Notes: generated from the letters alone by a model not told the origin. Positions 7,232-14,690 are shown, counted from the first letter of the stretch. The stretch is 14,763 nt of DNA from Paenibacillaceae bacterium UBA6304 (GCA_002439285.1 DJTQ01000033.1:1-14763); one strand, 5' to 3'. Made by a program: numbers and translations.

Positions 7232-8151
7232 CAGAACCCACCCCCGACTTGTTGTTGCCGGTGGTCCGGTACCGAGATGATTTCCTCGGAGCGCTTCCGC
7301 GCCAGGCTCTTCTGCTTCCACGAACGGCGTACGGATGGTACTACAAGTGCGATCACGACAATAACTGCCGTAATCAGCTTTAAATCGGTCGGCTCCAGCC
7401 AGTCGATCCGCAAGGCCAACGCAACGACAATGCGGTAGACAATGGAACCGAGCACGGCCGCCAGTGTGGCAAAGAATACAGTCCGCGCTCCAAATATCGC
7501 CTCGCCAATAATGACCGAGGCCAGCCCGATCACGATCATTCCGATCCCCGAAGAAATATCGGCAAAACCCGATTGCTGTGCGATCAGCGCGCCGGACAAT
7601 GCTACCAGCCCGTTGGAAAGGCTGAGTCCGAGGATAATCGTATTATCGGTATGCGTTCCGAAGCTCCGGATCATCCGCTGATTGTCCCCGGTCGCGCGGA
7701 GCGCCAGCCCGAGCTCGGTGCGTAGAAACAGATCAAGCAGCACCTTCACAATCACGACGATAAACGGCATCAGAATCAGCGGTGCAATGGAATTAAATAC
7801 GGTGTTTTCGCCAAGTAAACTGATGTTGGGCTTGCCCATAATTCGCATATTAATCGAATAAAGGGCGATCATCATCAATATCCCGGATAAGAGTCCATTG
7901 ATTTTCCCTTTGGTGTGCAGCAGTCCGGTTACCGCTCCGGCAACCAAGCCGCCCAACATCGCCGCAAGGGTAGCGATCCAGGGGGAGCTTCCCCCTGAGA
8001 TCATAATCGCGGCGATTGCGCCGCCGGTCGTAAAACTCCCGTCTACCGTTAAATCAGGGAAGTCCAATATACGAAATGTAATATAAACGCCAAGTGCCAT
8101 CAGGGCGTACAGCAATCCGGATTCGAGGGCTCCAAGCAATTGGACCGTCAT
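7231..8151 (-). CDS. ABC importer permease (COG4120 type, branched-chain-like fold)
   Basis: A 306-residue inner-membrane permease with about nine hydrophobic segments and the sequence features of the BPD_transp_2 family: GALESGLLYALMALGVYITFRI at the N terminus (residues 6-27 region), DLTVDGSF, and LALRATGDNQRMIRSFG in the cytoplasmic loop. These patterns are typical of COG4120 permeases associated with COG2984 lipoproteins. The protein presumably forms a homodimeric channel energised by the downstream ATPase. The ATG has AGGAGG eight bases upstream, and the gene starts 31 bases after the lipoprotein stop. The C terminus is charged (KQKSLARKRSEE) and overlaps the ATPase start by one base. 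The substrate is not readable from the permease alone. Confidence 0.9.
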   Translation of the reverse strand: MTVQLLGALESGLLYALMALGVYITFRILDFPDLTVDGSFTTGGAIAAIMISGGSSPWIATLAAMLGGLVAGAVTGLLHTKGKINGLLSGILMMIALYSINMRIMGKPNISLLGENTVFNSIAPLILMPFIVVIVKVLLDLFLRTELGLALRATGDNQRMIRSFGTHTDNTIILGLSLSNGLVALSGALIAQQSGFADISSGIGMIVIGLASVIIGEAIFGARTVFFATLAAVLGSIVYRIVVALALRIDWLEPTDLKLITAVIVVIALVVPSVRRSWKQKSLARKRSEEIISVPDHRQQQVGGGF

Positions 8152-8182
8152 GGTGTATTCCTCCTACATTTTAGGCAAGACC

Positions 8183-9271
8183 CTATTGGAGCAAATTGTT
8201 CTCCTGGTCCTGTACCTCGTTTTTCATGGCATCGGTAACTTCGATACCTTGCTCTGCGGCTGCCTTCAAGTTCAGAATCAGGTCCAGTTTATCAGGAACC
8301 GTCACCTTCAAGTCGCCCACCTTCTTGCCATTCTTGAGCACTTCCACCGCCATTTGGCCGACTTGGTAACCGTGGTCGTAATATTTGAAACCGATGGTTG
8401 CAAACGCGCCGTTCTCCACAGTATCGCGATCGGCGGAGAAGAATGGAATATCGTTATCGTTCGCCACTTGAATGACGGAATTGACGGCTTCAACAACCGT
8501 ATTGTCCAGCGTAATGTAAATCGCATCTGCCCGGCCTACCAAGGATTCCGCCGCCTGTTTTACCTCGGAGGTGTTAGTTACCGTAGCTCTGACCATTTTG
8601 ATGCCGTTCTTCTCCAATTGCTTCTCGGCGATGTCGGCCATGATGACCGCATTCGGTTCGCCCTGATTGAGCACGACACCGACATTTTTGACATCCTTGA
8701 AGTTAGCGGAGATGAAATCCATCAGCTTCGTGATCGCTTCAGGATTCGTATCGGAAGCTCCGGAGATGTTGCCGCCCGGTTTATCCAGGTTATCGACCAG
8801 CTTCGCATCCAGCGGATCCGTCACGGCTGCGAACAACACGGGAGAATTCTTCACTTGACCCGCGAGTGCAATCGCAGGAGGCGTAGCGATGCCCAGAACG
8901 AGATCGTATTTCTCACCCGCAATCTTTTGGGCAATGGACATGTTATTCGTAGAATCGGCTTGCGCATTGCTGTAATCCACAGTTAAATTCTCTTTCTCGA
9001 TCAAGCCGGCGTCTTTCAGAGCAGCCATGAAGCCCTCCCGCGTAGCATCTAAGGACGGGTGTTCGACGTATTGCGAGATGGCGATTTTGAATGAATCTTT
9101 TTCCGTATCATTGGCTTTTCCTTCATTCGAAGATTCTGCTGCATTCCCCCCGTTGCCGGTGTTTCCGTTCGCGGAATCCGGCGTTTTCGCCGCATTGTTG
9201 CCGCATCCGACCACTCCGACCAACAAGGCCGTTACCGCCAAAAACATGCTTAGCTTTTTTCTCATTTTCAT
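8183..9271 (-). CDS. ABC importer substrate-binding lipoprotein (COG2984 / TrpX-like)
   Basis: A 362-residue secreted lipoprotein. A basic start and hydrophobic stretch end in the lipobox VVGC (Cys23), followed by an Asn/Gly/Ser/Glu-rich linker to about residue 58. The mature part (FKIAISQYVEHPSLDATREGF, GIATPPAIALAG, FAAVTDPLDA, ISGASDTNP, FFSADRDTV) is the periplasmic-binding type I pattern of COG2984. The best studied members bind tryptophan or other aromatic amino acids in streptococci (TrpX); aromatic amino acid uptake is a fair guess here but not shown. The ATG at 9271 has GAGAGGGG about ten bases upstream; a second ATG two codons later is possible. First gene of a three-gene importer operon with a long leader. 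Confidence 0.92.
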   Translation of the reverse strand: MKMRKKLSMFLAVTALLVGVVGCGNNAAKTPDSANGNTGNGGNAAESSNEGKANDTEKDSFKIAISQYVEHPSLDATREGFMAALKDAGLIEKENLTVDYSNAQADSTNNMSIAQKIAGEKYDLVLGIATPPAIALAGQVKNSPVLFAAVTDPLDAKLVDNLDKPGGNISGASDTNPEAITKLMDFISANFKDVKNVGVVLNQGEPNAVIMADIAEKQLEKNGIKMVRATVTNTSEVKQAAESLVGRADAIYITLDNTVVEAVNSVIQVANDNDIPFFSADRDTVENGAFATIGFKYYDHGYQVGQMAVEVLKNGKKVGDLKVTVPDKLDLILNLKAAAEQGIEVTDAMKNEVQDQENNLLQ

Positions 9272-9306
9272 TGTTTAAAAACCCCTCTCCCGTTAAAAAT
9301 AAGGTC

Positions 9307-9324
9307 GGCCCTAAAGTTTAGGCC
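9307..9324 (-). promoter_or_regulatory. Terminator-like hairpin in the importer leader (possible attenuator)
   Basis: On the minus strand GGCCTAAACTTTAGGGCC can form a seven-pair stem with one bulge. It is followed by GACC and then the U-rich TTATTTTT (9302-9295), just before the lipoprotein ribosome binding site. Its place inside a transcribed leader makes it a candidate attenuator. The stem is short, and no known riboswitch or T-box motif could be seen, so this is tentative. Confidence 0.35.
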
Positions 9325-9419
9325 ATGAAAGCATGATCCTGTTACCGCTTTTATAGATGAAAGTATTAAAGCGAGAAGGTGCAAATAGATGCTATCCCGC
9401 TCACCGATGTATTATTCCT

Positions 9420-9448
9420 ATATTAAATGGTGGTCAATTATCCGTCAA
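9420..9448 (-). promoter_or_regulatory. Predicted sigma-A promoter of the ABC importer operon
   Basis: TTGACG (9448-9443) and TAATAT (9425-9420) with 17 bases between, on the minus strand. An overlapping alternative, TTGACC with TAATAC, is shifted downstream. The predicted leader from here to the lipoprotein ATG is about 140 bases, longer than needed for a simple start. Confidence 0.55.
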
Positions 9449-9450
9449 TC

Positions 9451-9474
9451 AAAAAAGAGCCCGTTACCGGACTC
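9451..9474 (-). terminator. Rho-independent terminator after the phosphoesterase gene
   Basis: On the minus strand GAGTCCG-GTAA-CGGGCTC (one G-U pair) is followed directly by TTTTTT. The stem begins at the last base of the phosphoesterase stop codon, so it separates that transcription unit from the importer operon, whose promoter starts three bases further on. Confidence 0.85.
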
Positions 9475-9986
9475 TAAACTTTGGAATCAAAAAAATGATG
9501 TTTGGCTTTCAGTCCGTTCGTTGTCCATTCCAGAATGCCGAACGAATACCTTGGCTGCCTTCTTTTATCGGTCGGCGATCCCGGATTAAACAGCAGGATT
9601 CCATCCTTATGCTCCAGCAAGGGCTGATGAGAGTGACCGAACAGGATCGCATCCAGCGGCTGGCCGGCAAATGTCCGAAGCGCTTTTTCCTTGGCATTGC
9701 CCCGCCCCTCCGGCAGAAAGCCATGAGTTAGTCCGATTCTTGCGGCTCCCCTGCCCACTGTGATCACTTTATGGTATCCAAATCTGCGGACCACCTCTGC
9801 CGGATCATTATTACCCGCTACCCCTTCAACCGGAGCCAGCATAGAAAGCTGGTCCAGTACTTCCATGGAAGTCCAGTCTCCCAAATGAATGATCATATCC
9901 ACTCGGCGAAAAGCTTTCAAAAGCGCGAGCGGCAATGTCTTTGACTTGCGCGGCATATGCGTATCCGACACAACTCCGATGCGCAT
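9474..9986 (-). CDS. YfcE/MJ0936-type metallophosphoesterase
   Basis: A 170-residue calcineurin-like phosphoesterase with the full set of metal ligands: Asp8 and His10 (SDTH), Asp37 (LGDW), Asn59 (GNND), His88 (THG) and His118/His120 (GHSHQP). The size fits the YfcE group, small phosphodiesterases whose natural substrates are mostly unknown. It starts four bases after the stop of the TIM-barrel gene. The ATG is preceded by GAGGTAGGAGG, in which GAGG at seven bases is the likely ribosome binding site, so its start signal overlaps the end of the upstream gene and the two are probably co-translated. A terminator follows immediately. Confidence 0.88.
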   Translation of the reverse strand: MRIGVVSDTHMPRKSKTLPLALLKAFRRVDMIIHLGDWTSMEVLDQLSMLAPVEGVAGNNDPAEVVRRFGYHKVITVGRGAARIGLTHGFLPEGRGNAKEKALRTFAGQPLDAILFGHSHQPLLEHKDGILLFNPGSPTDKRRQPRYSFGILEWTTNGLKAKHHFFDSKV

Positions 9987-9990
9987 CCTC

Positions 9991-10920
9991 CTACCTCAGC
10001 GGCGAAGCCGCCATGCGGATATAGGTATGCCTGCGTCCGCGGACCGCAATGGACAACGCCATAATGTTCTCGGGATTGGCCATCCCGGCATACCCGGCAT
10101 CACCGATATGCAGGAGGTCGGCTCCAGCACGCTTGGCGCTGAGTGCAATCGAACGGACCGTGCCTTCATCCGCGCCTTCCTGGCTCGTGCCGATCGCCGC
10201 CAATGCCAAGGCGCCCTTCTCTTTCACATCTGCGATGATTTCCGCAAGTTCTTCTTCGCGTAGTCCTGGAACGGTTCCTGGCGCCGGGAACAGAACGATG
10301 TCTGCGCCCGCTTCGGCAAAGGACACAGCGGCTTCCCGGTCGACGACGCTGCCGCGAGTCCCGGCGCCATGCATTTTACCGGCGATGATCATCCCGCCGA
10401 ATTCTTGCTGCGCCGTACCAATCGCCTGCAGAATCTGTCCATTGGTGACCCCTGTCTTCGGGTTGCCCGTCAAGCAGACGAAGTCACAACCCAGCTCTTT
10501 CGCCCTTGCCAGACTGCGGGCGGTTGCCCGACGTCCTTCCGGCAACACGTTCAAGGACTCCACCGCATCTGCGGAAGCATCCACCGGCTCCAGATTGATT
10601 CCGACCGGAAGCCCGGTCAATCGTTTGATCTCCGCAATCGGGTTGACTACCGTTCCTGCCCCTTTGTTCGGGTTGAAAATATCAAATGGAACGATGCCCC
10701 GCACCTCCGGTTGAAACACATCAAATACGTTAAGCAGAATCAGATCCGCTCCAAACGCCTTCGCCAGTTCGGCGTTCGTGATTTCCGGCAACAACGGCTG
10801 CGAGACGACGACCGTCTCCGCCACAACCGTCCGCCCTTCCGCGGCCAGAATTGCGCCTTTAAGCTCCTCCCGGCCCATTTGGCGAAAATCCGAAGCCCGG
10901 CAGTCCAGCATTCTTTTCAT
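9991..10920 (-). CDS. Uncharacterised TIM-barrel protein (DUF7916-like)
   Basis: A 309-residue soluble protein of a family I know only as an uncharacterised TIM-barrel-like group, sometimes annotated as a haloacid-dehalogenase-like or phosphonomutase-like protein; I believe it matches DUF7916 but cannot verify that. Conserved-looking blocks are KRMLDCRASDF at the start, NAELAKAFGADLILLN, LPVGINLEPVD (104-114), CLTGNPKTGVTNG (149-161), IIAGKMHGAG (178-187), FPAPGTVPG (211-219) and LLHIGDAGYAGM (269-280). The alternating strands and Gly-rich loops fit a beta/alpha barrel, and His184 and Asp274 could be catalytic. The frame opens at 10953, but that ATG overlaps a predicted -10 box; the ATG at 10920 has AGGTGG eight bases upstream and starts the family motif. 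It lies 77 bases after the glucosidase and four before the phosphoesterase. Function is not assigned. Confidence 0.8.
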   Translation of the reverse strand: MKRMLDCRASDFRQMGREELKGAILAAEGRTVVAETVVVSQPLLPEITNAELAKAFGADLILLNVFDVFQPEVRGIVPFDIFNPNKGAGTVVNPIAEIKRLTGLPVGINLEPVDASADAVESLNVLPEGRRATARSLARAKELGCDFVCLTGNPKTGVTNGQILQAIGTAQQEFGGMIIAGKMHGAGTRGSVVDREAAVSFAEAGADIVLFPAPGTVPGLREEELAEIIADVKEKGALALAAIGTSQEGADEGTVRSIALSAKRAGADLLHIGDAGYAGMANPENIMALSIAVRGRRHTYIRMAASPLR

Positions 10921-10951
10921 AGGGTCACCCACCTCTAGTTCAAGTAAAACC

Positions 10952-10960
10952 ATTGTACCA
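10952..10960 (-). promoter_or_regulatory. Predicted extended -10 promoter of the TIM-barrel gene
   Basis: TGGTACAAT on the minus strand is an extended -10 box with no convincing -35 partner. It would start a transcript about 25 bases ahead of the ATG at 10920 and adds support to that start. Read-through from the glucosidase gene is also possible, because no terminator is visible between the two. Confidence 0.45.
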
Positions 10961-10997
10961 CGTGCATCAGCCTTGATCTTATCGGAATTTCGCCTGC

Positions 10998-12686
10998 CTA
11001 TAACCGTTTAAGATACACCCGCGCTTCATAAGGACGAAGCTTCAAGTTGCTGAGGTCCTCCCCTTTTTTTGGCTCGAAATTGGAGATTAGCAGTTCCATG
11101 CCCTGTGGATCCATACCGTCCGGCATTTCAAATATCGGTTCATGACCGAAAAAATTCAAAATGACTAACAACTGCTCATTCTCCAAAGTCCGGGTATAGG
11201 CGTAAATTTCTTCGTGAAGCGGAAGCAGCAACTTGTATTCGCCGTAGACGATCACTTTATGCTTCTTACGGAGAGCAATCAGTTTTTTATAGTAGTGATA
11301 GATCGAATCCGGGTCTTTCATCGCGCGGACAACGTTGATTTCCATGTAATTGGAATTGACCTTGAGCCAAGGACTGCCCGTCGTAAAGCCTGCATTTTCG
11401 GTCTCATCCCATTGCATCGGAGTCCGCGCGTTGTCACGGCTCTTTTTGTGGATGGCCCTCATGATTTCTTCTTCCGGAACGCCCTGCATCATCTTCTCTT
11501 CGTAATAGTTCAGTGTCTCGACATCCCGGTATTCATCAATAGAATCAAAGGCGACATTGGTCATGCCAATCTCCTCGCCCTGATAAATATAAGGCGTTCC
11601 TTCCAGCGTATGGATGAACGTAGCCAGCATTTTGGCCGATGGAACCCGGCATACCATATCGTTGCCAAACCGGGAAACCGAGCGCGGTTGGTCGTGGTTG
11701 CATAAATAATTCGCATTCCAGCCCCGGTTATGAAGCACAATCTGCCAATTGCTCATGATTTTTTTCAGCTCGATCAGACTCCATGGCACTACATCCCATT
11801 TTCCGCTGCCGGCGGATGCGGCATCCAGAAACATATGCTCAAACTGAAACGTCATATTCAGCTCACGCCGGCCATCCCCTACATAGTCAAGCGCCTGCTC
11901 CGGTCCCAGGCCGGAGGTTTCACCAACCGTCATAATGTCATAGAAATAGAGGACTTTATCATAAAGGTTCTGCAGCAAGGTGTGTACGTTTTCCAGATTG
12001 GAGAACATGTCATAAGCCCGGACCGTTGGCGTCTGATGCGGATTCACTGCGTCGGGCAGCCCTTGTCTCTTGACAATATGGGCGATGGCATCAAAGCGGA
12101 AGCCGTCCACGCCCTTTTTCAACCACCATTCCACCATATCATGCAGCTTATCGATCACCTCCGGGTTCTCCCAGTTCAGATCCGGCTGATATTTGGAATA
12201 GAGGTGAAGGTAATACTCATCCGTCTCCGGATCATGCTCCCAAACCGAACCGCTAAAATAGGACTCCCAATTGTTTGGCGGACCCCCGTTCTTCCCTTTG
12301 CGCCATATGTAGTAGTCTCGTTTTGGGTCGTCCTTGGATCTCTTTGAATCGAGAAACCAGGGATGCTCATGCGAGGTATGATTGAGTACCAGATCCATCA
12401 TCAGTTTCATGCCACGGAGATGCATCTCTTTCAACATGAGATCAAAATCCGCCATCGTCCCGAATTCCTTCATAATGTCACAATAATCACTAATATCGTA
12501 TCCATTGTCATGATTCGGGGATTTGTAGATCGGGCAAACCCAAATTACATCGACGCCAAGATCCTGCAAGTAATCCAGCTTGGATATGATCCCCCGAAGG
12601 TCGCCTATGCCGTCTCCGTTCGAGTCCATGAAGCTGATCGGATAAATTTGATATGCCACGCTCTCTTTCCACCATTTCGGGTTCAT
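10998..12686 (-). CDS. GH13 alpha-glucosidase, oligo-1,6-glucosidase (MalL-like) type
   Basis: A 562-residue cytoplasmic glycoside hydrolase of the oligo-1,6-glucosidase subfamily. It contains KWWKESVAYQIYP, the calcium loop DSNGDGIGDL (21-30), region I DLVLNH (98-103), QPDLNW (167-172), region II GFRFDAIAH with the nucleophile Asp199, region III VGET with the acid/base Glu256, and region IV NHDQPR with Asp332. It removes glucose from the ends of short alpha-glucans. The residue after the nucleophile is Ala, not the Val usual in strict alpha-1,6 enzymes nor the Thr of alpha-1,4 enzymes, so specificity may be broad. Trehalose-6-phosphate hydrolase is a weaker alternative. The ATG has AGGAGG eight bases upstream. 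It leads a run of three minus-strand genes and is divergent from the Bcr/CflA transporter. Confidence 0.9.
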   Translation of the reverse strand: MNPKWWKESVAYQIYPISFMDSNGDGIGDLRGIISKLDYLQDLGVDVIWVCPIYKSPNHDNGYDISDYCDIMKEFGTMADFDLMLKEMHLRGMKLMMDLVLNHTSHEHPWFLDSKRSKDDPKRDYYIWRKGKNGGPPNNWESYFSGSVWEHDPETDEYYLHLYSKYQPDLNWENPEVIDKLHDMVEWWLKKGVDGFRFDAIAHIVKRQGLPDAVNPHQTPTVRAYDMFSNLENVHTLLQNLYDKVLYFYDIMTVGETSGLGPEQALDYVGDGRRELNMTFQFEHMFLDAASAGSGKWDVVPWSLIELKKIMSNWQIVLHNRGWNANYLCNHDQPRSVSRFGNDMVCRVPSAKMLATFIHTLEGTPYIYQGEEIGMTNVAFDSIDEYRDVETLNYYEEKMMQGVPEEEIMRAIHKKSRDNARTPMQWDETENAGFTTGSPWLKVNSNYMEINVVRAMKDPDSIYHYYKKLIALRKKHKVIVYGEYKLLLPLHEEIYAYTRTLENEQLLVILNFFGHEPIFEMPDGMDPQGMELLISNFEPKKGEDLSNLKLRPYEARVYLKRL

Positions 12687-12783
12687 CTGCCACGCCTCCT
12701 TGTTTTCCTTATCTTTAACATACCCGATTCAGAAAGGTTTCCCGCATTTGGCTTTCAAGTCCCCGTCTCCACGTTTCATCATG

Positions 12784-12812
12784 CTTATAGTATAATTAGT
12801 AAATCTATTCAA
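12784..12812 (-). promoter_or_regulatory. Predicted promoter of the glucosidase gene
   Basis: TTGAAT (12812-12807) and TATAAG (12789-12784) with 17 bases between on the minus strand. This leaves a leader of about 90 bases. It overlaps the -10 of the divergent transporter gene. Confidence 0.5.
12791..12796 (+). promoter_or_regulatory. Predicted -10 box of the Bcr/CflA gene
   Basis: A perfect TATAAT about 25 bases ahead of the ribosome binding site AAAGGA of the transporter gene. The -35 position is poor at every normal spacing, which could mean that an activator is needed. It lies inside the glucosidase promoter on the other strand. Confidence 0.45.
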
Positions 12813-12827
12813 GAAAGGAACGCAATC

Positions 12828-14060
12828 ATGAGTCTTACTGCAGAAAATACTTCAATCTCCCAGACACCGAAATCATGCTCCGGCCGTCTGAAGGCCGCAA
12901 TCATTCTAGGTAGCTTATCGGCCTTTGGCCCGCTGTCGCTGGATATGTACCTGCCCGCCTTGCCCAAAATGGCGGACGAACTTCACACAAGCGCCTCCAT
13001 GATCCAGCTCAGCCTGACGGCTTGCCTGCTGGGTCTGGCACTTGGCCAGCTTATCGTCGGCCCGCTCAGCGACACGCGGGGGCGCCGCGCCCCGCTGATC
13101 ATCTCGATGGCCGCCTATGCCATCAGCTCGGTACTCTGCGTCTTCGCACCGAGTGCGGCCGCCCTGAATTTGCTCCGCTTCATTCAGGGCCTGTCCGGCT
13201 CCGCCGGCATCGTGTTGTCCCGCGCGATCGTGCGGGATATGTATTCCGGCTCCGAGCTGACCAAATTCTTCTCGCTGTTAATGCTGATCAACGGCGCGGC
13301 ACCAATCCTCGCTCCGATCTTCGGCGGACAACTTCTTACTTTCGTCTCCTGGCGAGGCGTATTCGTTGTCCTTACCGTTATCGGAGTCCTGATGCTGCTA
13401 TGCGTCCTGCTCGGACTGCCGGAAACGCTGCCCAAAGAGCGCCGTCAGAGCGGAGGCCTGTGCGAGACGCTATCCACCTTCACCCGGCTAATCCGCGACC
13501 GGCTCTTTATCGGCTATTGCCTGTGCCAAGGCCTCATCTCCGCGGCAATGTTCGGATATATTTCGGGGTCTTCGTTCGTGCTGCAAAATCTGTTCCATGT
13601 TTCGGAGCAAACATTCAGTCTGATCTTCGCCATGAACGGGCTAGGCATCATTCTCGCTAGCCAAATTACCGGCCGCCTGGCTGGAAGAATCAGCGAATCT
13701 TCCCTGCTCCGGTTTGGCATCGGGCTCGCCGCAGCCGCATCTCTTGTGCTGCTAGGCGGAATTTTGCTGAACGGTGGACTCGCTGCGGTCCTGATCCCGC
13801 TGTTCTTCGTCGTATCCTGCGTCGGGATCGTCGGCACCTCCAGCTTTACGCTGGCCATGCAAAATCAGCAGGACTCGGCGGGGAGCGCCTCCGCGCTTCT
13901 CGGCCTGTTGCCGTACATCTTGGGCGCTGCGGTCGCCCCGCTGGTCGGGCTTGGCGGTGACCAGACCGCCCTGCCGATGGCCCTCGTCATCGCTATCTCC
14001 GATGTCGGTGCGGTTCTATGTTATCTCTTCCTTGTTATGCCTCAGCGCAAACGGGGTTAA
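12828..14060 (+). CDS. Bcr/CflA-family multidrug efflux MFS transporter
   Basis: A 410-residue, 12-span major facilitator. The family is recognised from GPLSLDMYLPALP (34-46) in helix 1, the loop motif GPLSDTRGRR (78-87), and GSAGIVLSRAIVRDMYSG in the helix 4-5 region. Bcr/CflA proteins export drugs such as bicyclomycin, chloramphenicol or sulfonamides, and some export cysteine or other metabolites, using the proton gradient; the substrate here is not known. The frame is open from 12363, but everything before 12828 runs through the glucosidase gene on the other strand. The ATG at 12828 has AAAGGA eight bases upstream and gives a normal N-terminal tail of about 20 residues. It is richer in GC than the flanking non-coding DNA. 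A 107-residue membrane protein follows 57 bases later. Confidence 0.9.
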   Translation: MSLTAENTSISQTPKSCSGRLKAAIILGSLSAFGPLSLDMYLPALPKMADELHTSASMIQLSLTACLLGLALGQLIVGPLSDTRGRRAPLIISMAAYAISSVLCVFAPSAAALNLLRFIQGLSGSAGIVLSRAIVRDMYSGSELTKFFSLLMLINGAAPILAPIFGGQLLTFVSWRGVFVVLTVIGVLMLLCVLLGLPETLPKERRQSGGLCETLSTFTRLIRDRLFIGYCLCQGLISAAMFGYISGSSFVLQNLFHVSEQTFSLIFAMNGLGIILASQITGRLAGRISESSLLRFGIGLAAAASLVLLGGILLNGGLAAVLIPLFFVVSCVGIVGTSSFTLAMQNQQDSAGSASALLGLLPYILGAAVAPLVGLGGDQTALPMALVIAISDVGAVLCYLFLVMPQRKRG

Positions 14061-14117
14061 TTCAGAGTAGTAAGCGGGATAGTCAAAAAATGACTGAATC
14101 GGAAGCGAGGACTGGTC

Positions 14118-14441
14118 ATGTCGAGATTGCTGCAAATTATCGGATTTGTATTCATCGTCGGTAGTCTACTTGCGGGCACCATCCAAGGTATTTATGGAGG
14201 GGAGTGGTTGGCTGCTCTTCTGCAGATCCTTGGCGGCTTTTTGGCCGGGATTATATTTCTTGCGCTAGCCCTCATTCTTGAGCGTTTAGACGAAAACCGC
14301 GCCTATCTGGAGGAGCTATTGGAAAGAACGGATAAACCCGTTGCATCGGCAACTTCCCGTCCAGTGCATGTAAGACCCAAAGCGAAAACGAAGACCGCAC
14401 TGGAATCGTTGAAAGATTTTAAAATGAATGCCAAGGACTAA
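14118..14441 (+). CDS. Hypothetical two-span membrane protein
   Basis: A 107-residue protein I do not recognise. Two hydrophobic segments (about residues 4-24 and 31-53) are joined by a short loop, GIYGGEW. They are followed by an acidic stretch (LERLDENRAYLEELLER, likely helical, possibly a short coiled coil) and a basic Pro/Lys-rich tail (VRPKAKTKTALESLKDFK). The tail probably faces the cytoplasm. The ATG has GAGGA about six bases upstream. It follows the efflux transporter in the same direction and may share its transcript; no terminator stands between them. No function is suggested by the sequence. Confidence 0.75.
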   Translation: MSRLLQIIGFVFIVGSLLAGTIQGIYGGEWLAALLQILGGFLAGIIFLALALILERLDENRAYLEELLERTDKPVASATSRPVHVRPKAKTKTALESLKDFKMNAKD

Positions 14442-14610
14442 GGGTAACGTTCATAATGTTCACTCTATATGCTGCATTCACTATCTTCTCTATCCAGTCA
14501 CGCCCATCTTCTCATCAATAGCTCATCTGTAACTCATTCTGCAGCTCCTAGGCTGGGCGAACCCTAACATTCTGAACATTACCTGTAAATCCTACAGTTA
14601 ATTTCAACCT

Positions 14611-14674
14611 AAATAACCCCAAAGGACAATTAACGGGAAAAACTCCAGTTAATTGTCCCAATTTGGGGTTATTT
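14611..14674. repeat. Long imperfect palindrome (interspersed-repeat-like hairpin)
   Basis: The left arm AAATAACCCCAAA plus GGACAATTAAC pairs with the right arm GTTAATTGTCC, CAA (unpaired) and TTTGGGGTTATTT. This gives 24 pairs with one three-base bulge around a 13-base loop. There is no T-run directly after it, so it is not a standard terminator, and both arms are AT-rich outside the central CCCC/GGGG. Confidence 0.8.
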
Positions 14675-14690
14675 GAGTTAAACAGAGTAA

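Noticed and set aside
7232..7321. 30-residue N-terminal extension of the ABC ATPase
   Set aside because: It overlaps the permease 3' end in another frame and is unlike ABC ATPases; the ATG at 7231 overlaps the permease stop in the usual coupled manner.
8150..8986. A 278-codon open frame on the plus strand opposite the lipoprotein gene
   Set aside because: It runs antisense to a clearly real lipoprotein gene, its product has no recognisable domain and its composition is that of a mirror frame.
9272..9450. T-box or known riboswitch in the importer leader
   Set aside because: No GGGTGGNACCGCG-like T-box core, and no purine, preQ1, SAM or other motif that I recognise on either strand.
10921..10953. 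11-residue upstream extension of the TIM-barrel protein
   Set aside because: The ATG at 10953 lies in a predicted -10 box and lacks a ribosome binding site.
11730..12347. A 205-codon plus-strand frame within the glucosidase
   Set aside because: It is antisense to conserved catalytic regions of the GH13 enzyme, with no start signal and no recognisable protein family.
12363..12827. N-terminal extension of the Bcr/CflA frame
   Set aside because: The 155 extra residues are antisense to the glucosidase 5' end. The ATG at 12828 has its own ribosome binding site and gives a normal family start.
14060..14099. ATTCAG...CTGAAT with AGTCA-AAAAA-TGACT between the transporter and the small membrane protein genes
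   Set aside because: The stems are short, AT-rich and compete with each other, and no T-run follows, so it is not a credible terminator.
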